Assembly: GCA_000333235.1 (NCBI GenBank) | Contig: CAPN01000054.1 | Location: 62,001-126,000, forward strand | Direction: 5' to 3' | Source of the DNA: Pseudoalteromonas luteoviolacea B = ATCC 29581 | Lineage (GTDB): Bacteria; Pseudomonadota; Gammaproteobacteria; Enterobacterales; Alteromonadaceae | DNA length: 64,000 nucleotides | Position numbers and translations under genes: made by a program | In this document: positions 61,501-64,000 of the stretch, one piece after another | Numbering within the stretch: the first letter of the stretch is position 1 | Layout of the letters: the number at the start of each line of letters is the position of its first letter | Notes under the pieces: model-generated | What the model saw: the letters and a program-made list of their open reading frames with translations, nothing else | Database searches by the model: none | What the model was told of the DNA's origin: nothing

Positions 61501-61862
61501 CACTGCATCCAACGATCGGTGTCCATGCGCCATTGGTCTTTGATGTCTACGATACGTGGTCTGGTCGTTCGGTTGGCGGATTTACCTACCATGTTAGCCA
61601 CCCCGGTGGGCGTAATTTTGAAGTGAATCCCATCAACGCCTTTGAAGCTGAAGGCAGACGACTAGCCCGCTTTTGGGATTTTGGTCATACGCCAAGTGTT
61701 CAAGCACCAATCAACCGTTCTGGTAGTTTTACAAAAGTTGAACGTTTTTTTGAAACTCATGAGGCACAAGCGCACTATCAATTACCGCCAGAAGAGCCTC
61801 TTAACCGGCATTATCCAAATACGTTAGATTTGCGCTATGCCATTAACCCGATGTGGAAGTAA
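58551..61862 (+). CDS. Transglutaminase / DUF2126 putative amidoligase fusion
   Basis: 1103 residues. N-terminal bacterial transglutaminase-like region: Cys181 in GSCRDSAW, His230 in LHAWCEIYIPG and Asp246 in LDPTSG form the Cys-His-Asp triad. The C-terminal 800 residues are DUF2126, a putative amidoligase related to the glutamine-synthetase fold, with DGRHTGTGGGNHVTIGG (about 678-694) and GIVEFRGFEMPPHAHMSL (about 805-822). The two domains are thought to make and cut peptide-type bonds. Cytosolic by absence of signal. Next gene begins 5 bases after its stop. Confidence 0.85.
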   Translation: MTISVAICHHTEYHYDKPVAMSPHVFRLRPAPHSRTPIKSYSLNISPKNHFINWQQDPFGNYLARVVFPEKTKHFSFTVDLVAEMTVINPFDFFLEPYAETYPFEYETRLKQDLVPYLEKEPASAAFKALIDELKTQDTTATVDYLVKINQTLCHLIQYGIRLEAGVQSVDETLSKRSGSCRDSAWLMVQLCRHLGMAARFVSGYLIQLTADEKSLDGPSGPENDFTDLHAWCEIYIPGAGWIGLDPTSGLFAGEGHIPLACTPNFESAAPVTGAIDQCESTFKFSNSVSRLDEPPRVTKPYNPEQWQKIDDLGQTVDNKLKSLGIEMTMGGEPTFISIDDMQSAQWNTAADGKDKRRLAHNLFMRMVDTFSKGALRHYGQGKWYPGEPLPRWQYACYWRKDGQPIWSNPKRLADLNESQHYTEEDAQTFANTLANKLGLTTDVVITAYEDTLYHLWQEGNLPLDVSPEQPELLHAMTRKGFLSKLEKGLDKPAGFIIPLQWDFSFNGWQSVVWQFRRGYCFLLPGDSPLGYRLPLSSLGVVSPVPERDPADIPNQFDSGSFRASGYIGTQLIKTALAIEVREGKLHLFMPPVSHFEHYLSLLNTIEHVCETLDVSIVIEGYTPPHDTRVNKFAVTPDPGVIEVNIHPSSSWQELESNTNTLYQLAKESRLGTDKFMLDGRHTGTGGGNHVTIGGATPMQSPFLRRPDVLRSFITYWQHHPGLSYLFSSLFIGPTSQAPRVDEARDEVLYELEIAFSQMPEGEVPEPWLVDRLLRHLLVDLTGNTHRAEFCIDKLYSPDSPTGRLGIVEFRGFEMPPHAHMSLVQMLLLRTLLVYFWQRPYHRPLIRWGTELHDKFLLSTHVKQDLSSICDELNEAGLPFKLEWLEPFFAFRFPRCGKRDIENMHLQLFTAIEPWHVLGEEATASGTTRYVDSSLERVELKISNMTDSRYIISCNNRRLPLQATSTAGEFVAGIRFRAWQPPSALHPTIGVHAPLVFDVYDTWSGRSVGGFTYHVSHPGGRNFEVNPINAFEAEGRRLARFWDFGHTPSVQAPINRSGSFTKVERFFETHEAQAHYQLPPEEPLNRHYPNTLDLRYAINPMWK

Positions 61863-61867
61863 CGAAT

Positions 61868-64000
61868 ATGTCGGAACAAATAGAGTCAACTGCAACTGAA
61901 ATTCCTTCATGGCTCAGTGGCTATTTGCAAGCATCCAAAACACAAGGGCAGTTCGAAGAGCTTTTAAAACACCTCTCTCATTTAAGCGGGGAGGAGCTCA
62001 ACCTGCGCGCCTCTGAAATTACGCGTTTATTACGTAACGGCGGATTTGTTGAAAGTGGTGATGCGGTTGGTTGGAAGCTCGATCCATTACCTTTTTTGTT
62101 ATCGAATGAAGACTGGCAATATATTGAAGCCGGCGTAAAACAACGTGTGAAGTTGCTGACTCATATCGTAAAAGATGTGTACAGCGGTCAAAAACTCGTT
62201 ACGCAAAACATCATTAATGCCCAAGATCTCTTTAATCACCCTGAATATTTAAGAGAAGTGCATACCTTGCCAAAATCAGAAGTTGGCTTGTTTATGCTCG
62301 CGATTGATATAGCCAAAACTGAACAAGGTGAGTTTTACGTGCTCAACGAGCATGGTCAGTTTCCTCGTGGACTTGGGATGTTGCTGGAAAGCCGCATTAT
62401 TGCTCGTCGAGTAATGAGCGAAGAGTTCAAAGAATATGGCGTACAACGTATTGCCGTGTTCTTTCAATCACTTCAACGGGCAATTAACAATGCCCTAAAC
62501 AGCAGCAGCGATCCGCGAGTGGTGATTTTAAGTACCGGACCGAACGACAAATATTACTCAGAACAAACGTTTTTAGCCTCTTACTTAGGCTATACCTTAG
62601 TACGAAGCGCCGATCTCACGGTGCGAAAAGGCAAGGTGTGGTTAAAAGCACTTGATGGACTTCGCAAAGTGGATGTCATCGTGCGATGGGTAAATGATCG
62701 TCACTTAGATTCATTAGAGCAACAAGAATACTCTGAATTTGGCGTACCGGGTTTATTGCAAGCGCTACGAAAACGCAAAGTAAAATTACTTAACCCATTT
62801 GGCAGTAACTTACTTGGCGTGCCCGCAACACGCAGACATATCGACACTCTTTGTCAATCGCTTTTGGGTGAACCTCTGACATTAAAAGAGCCAAAAACCT
62901 TCGCCCCCCATGAGGTAGCATCGGAGAATTGGGCACATTACGAGCTACGTGCAAAACGTGACAATAAATTTAAGTTAGATAGTGAAAAAGAGTTCGATGT
63001 GGTACAGCGTGAAGTCACCAACAATCCCGAAGGATTTTATTTCAAAGAAAAAGTTCCGGTGATCAATGCGCCCTTTTGGGGTAACGGCCAGTTAATCAAT
63101 AAACCGGTTGCGTTTCGCGTATTTGTATTAATGGCAGAAAACCAAGTTCACTTGCTGCCCTCCGCCATGTGTTTTTCATTGACTGACAACAGCCACCCTG
63201 AACCTATGTTAATTAAGGATTGTTGGCTACAACACCAACAATTTGGCAGCACGTTCGACCCGCTAAGCAAATCTGCTAAATTGCCACAAAAAATCGAAGA
63301 CATGGCACTCGTTGAAGGTCTTGTGTCATCGCGCTCTGCAGAGAACTTATTTTGGTTAGGATCTGGGCTGGAACGAGCGGAAAATCTTGGTCGATTGCTA
63401 CGGTTGTTTATCGAACGTTATACGGAACAAGCGTTATACCCTGATGAAAACAACATGAGTGTGTTAACGTGGATTGCTAATGGCATTGAAGCACAACATT
63501 TAGTTTATCCATATCATGTTAGTCAGTTAACCCAACCTACCTGCATCGTTAGTTTTAAAACCCTCGCGCGCGGTATGTTAAATGACAAGCAAAAAACAGG
63601 CAGTTTGGCGCTTACCGTCAGTTATCTTATTAATTCGGGTTTACAAGTACGTGAACTGCTTTCTTATGACAGCATGAGAATGCTAGAAAACTTAAAAAAT
63701 GAAATTGGCCGAATGGCTGAATTTAACGAACAAACCTCAAGCCATGCAATGCAATCCAGTATAGACAGCATTGTCGGCAACATCATGGCATTTAATGGTT
63801 CATTACTCGATAGCATGCCGGTCGTCAATGGGTCTTTTATGCTCGACATGGGACGTCGAGTTGAGCGAATAGTTCAATTAATTGCCATGATCGATACACT
63901 ACTAACAACCGAATTAGACCCAGCAGAACAACTCAATTTACTCGATGCCGTACTGGCTGCTCAAGTCAGTTCAATCACACATCGACGTCGCTATCGCACC
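61868..64000 (+). CDS. Circularly permuted ATP-grasp / alpha-E protein (3'-truncated by window)
   Basis: The ATG at 61868 opens a frame that I translated by hand and that remains open to the right edge (711 codons visible). The start is MSEQIESTATEIPSWLSGYL. The middle (about 80-430) fits the circularly permuted type-2 ATP-grasp family (YVLNEHGQFPRGLGMLLESR; VIVRWVNDRHLD). From about residue 480, SSRSAENLFWLGSGLERAEN marks the alpha-E domain. This pairing usually follows a transglutaminase/DUF2126 gene. It is predicted to ligate amino groups using ATP. Its products are unknown. Confidence 0.85.
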   Translation, partial: MSEQIESTATEIPSWLSGYLQASKTQGQFEELLKHLSHLSGEELNLRASEITRLLRNGGFVESGDAVGWKLDPLPFLLSNEDWQYIEAGVKQRVKLLTHIVKDVYSGQKLVTQNIINAQDLFNHPEYLREVHTLPKSEVGLFMLAIDIAKTEQGEFYVLNEHGQFPRGLGMLLESRIIARRVMSEEFKEYGVQRIAVFFQSLQRAINNALNSSSDPRVVILSTGPNDKYYSEQTFLASYLGYTLVRSADLTVRKGKVWLKALDGLRKVDVIVRWVNDRHLDSLEQQEYSEFGVPGLLQALRKRKVKLLNPFGSNLLGVPATRRHIDTLCQSLLGEPLTLKEPKTFAPHEVASENWAHYELRAKRDNKFKLDSEKEFDVVQREVTNNPEGFYFKEKVPVINAPFWGNGQLINKPVAFRVFVLMAENQVHLLPSAMCFSLTDNSHPEPMLIKDCWLQHQQFGSTFDPLSKSAKLPQKIEDMALVEGLVSSRSAENLFWLGSGLERAENLGRLLRLFIERYTEQALYPDENNMSVLTWIANGIEAQHLVYPYHVSQLTQPTCIVSFKTLARGMLNDKQKTGSLALTVSYLINSGLQVRELLSYDSMRMLENLKNEIGRMAEFNEQTSSHAMQSSIDSIVGNIMAFNGSLLDSMPVVNGSFMLDMGRRVERIVQLIAMIDTLLTTELDPAEQLNLLDAVLAAQVSSITHRRRYRT

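Overview
The window is about 64 kb of a gammaproteobacterial chromosome with moderate-to-low GC. Gene order and accessory content point to a marine Alteromonadales-type organism, near Pseudoalteromonas and relatives. The evidence is the leuS-lptE-holA-nadD-rsfS-rlmH-mrdA-mrdB-rlpA-dacA-ybeD-lipB-lipA run, the metY-rimP-nusA-infB-rbfA-truB-rpsO-pnp-nlpI run, a complete Mrp (Mnh) Na+/H+ antiporter operon, a TorF-type porin, MipA plus DUF3019, a delta-class carbonic anhydrase and a GlyGly-CTERM exoprotease. The genus is an inference. I saw no insertion sequence, prophage, integrase or CRISPR array.

Layout. 1-8 kb: the start of a glycerate-kinase-like gene, putP, an EAL-HDOD regulator, a SpoIIAA-like protein, and a ybeL / Lon-like protease / membrane FKBP cluster. 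8-21 kb, plus strand: leucyl-tRNA synthetase, LPS assembly (lptE), DNA polymerase III delta, NAD synthesis, ribosome silencing and 23S rRNA methylation, the elongation machinery for peptidoglycan (PBP2, RodA, RlpA, PBP5-type DacA), then lipoate synthesis. 21-28 kb: a tyrosine-permease-like gene with a perfect TyrR-box-like palindrome upstream, then the six-gene mrpAB-C-D-E-F-G operon on the minus strand. 29-40 kb, minus strand: initiator tRNA followed by the transcription/translation/RNA-decay superoperon, ending with nlpI and an overlapping secreted zinc-protease-like gene.

40-58 kb is more accessory: delta carbonic anhydrase, a possible globin-like protein, lipoproteins, an overlapping pair of photolyase/cryptochrome genes (CRY-DASH-like plus an iron-sulfur (6-4)-type enzyme), a DUF3019/MipA pair, an ibpA-like small heat-shock gene with a sigma-32-like promoter and a ROSE-like RNA thermometer candidate, efpL, a periplasmic binding protein, a beta-CASP nuclease, an acyltransferase, a porin, a rhodanese, a TrmK-like methyltransferase and a large secreted metalloprotease with cadherin-like repeats. 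58.5-64 kb holds a transglutaminase/DUF2126 (putative amidoligase) gene followed 5 bases later by a circularly permuted ATP-grasp/alpha-E gene that runs off the window. This predicted peptide-ligation/cleavage module is the best candidate here for a biologically uncharacterised system.

All family names come from reading motifs, lengths and neighbourhoods by eye; no database search was possible.
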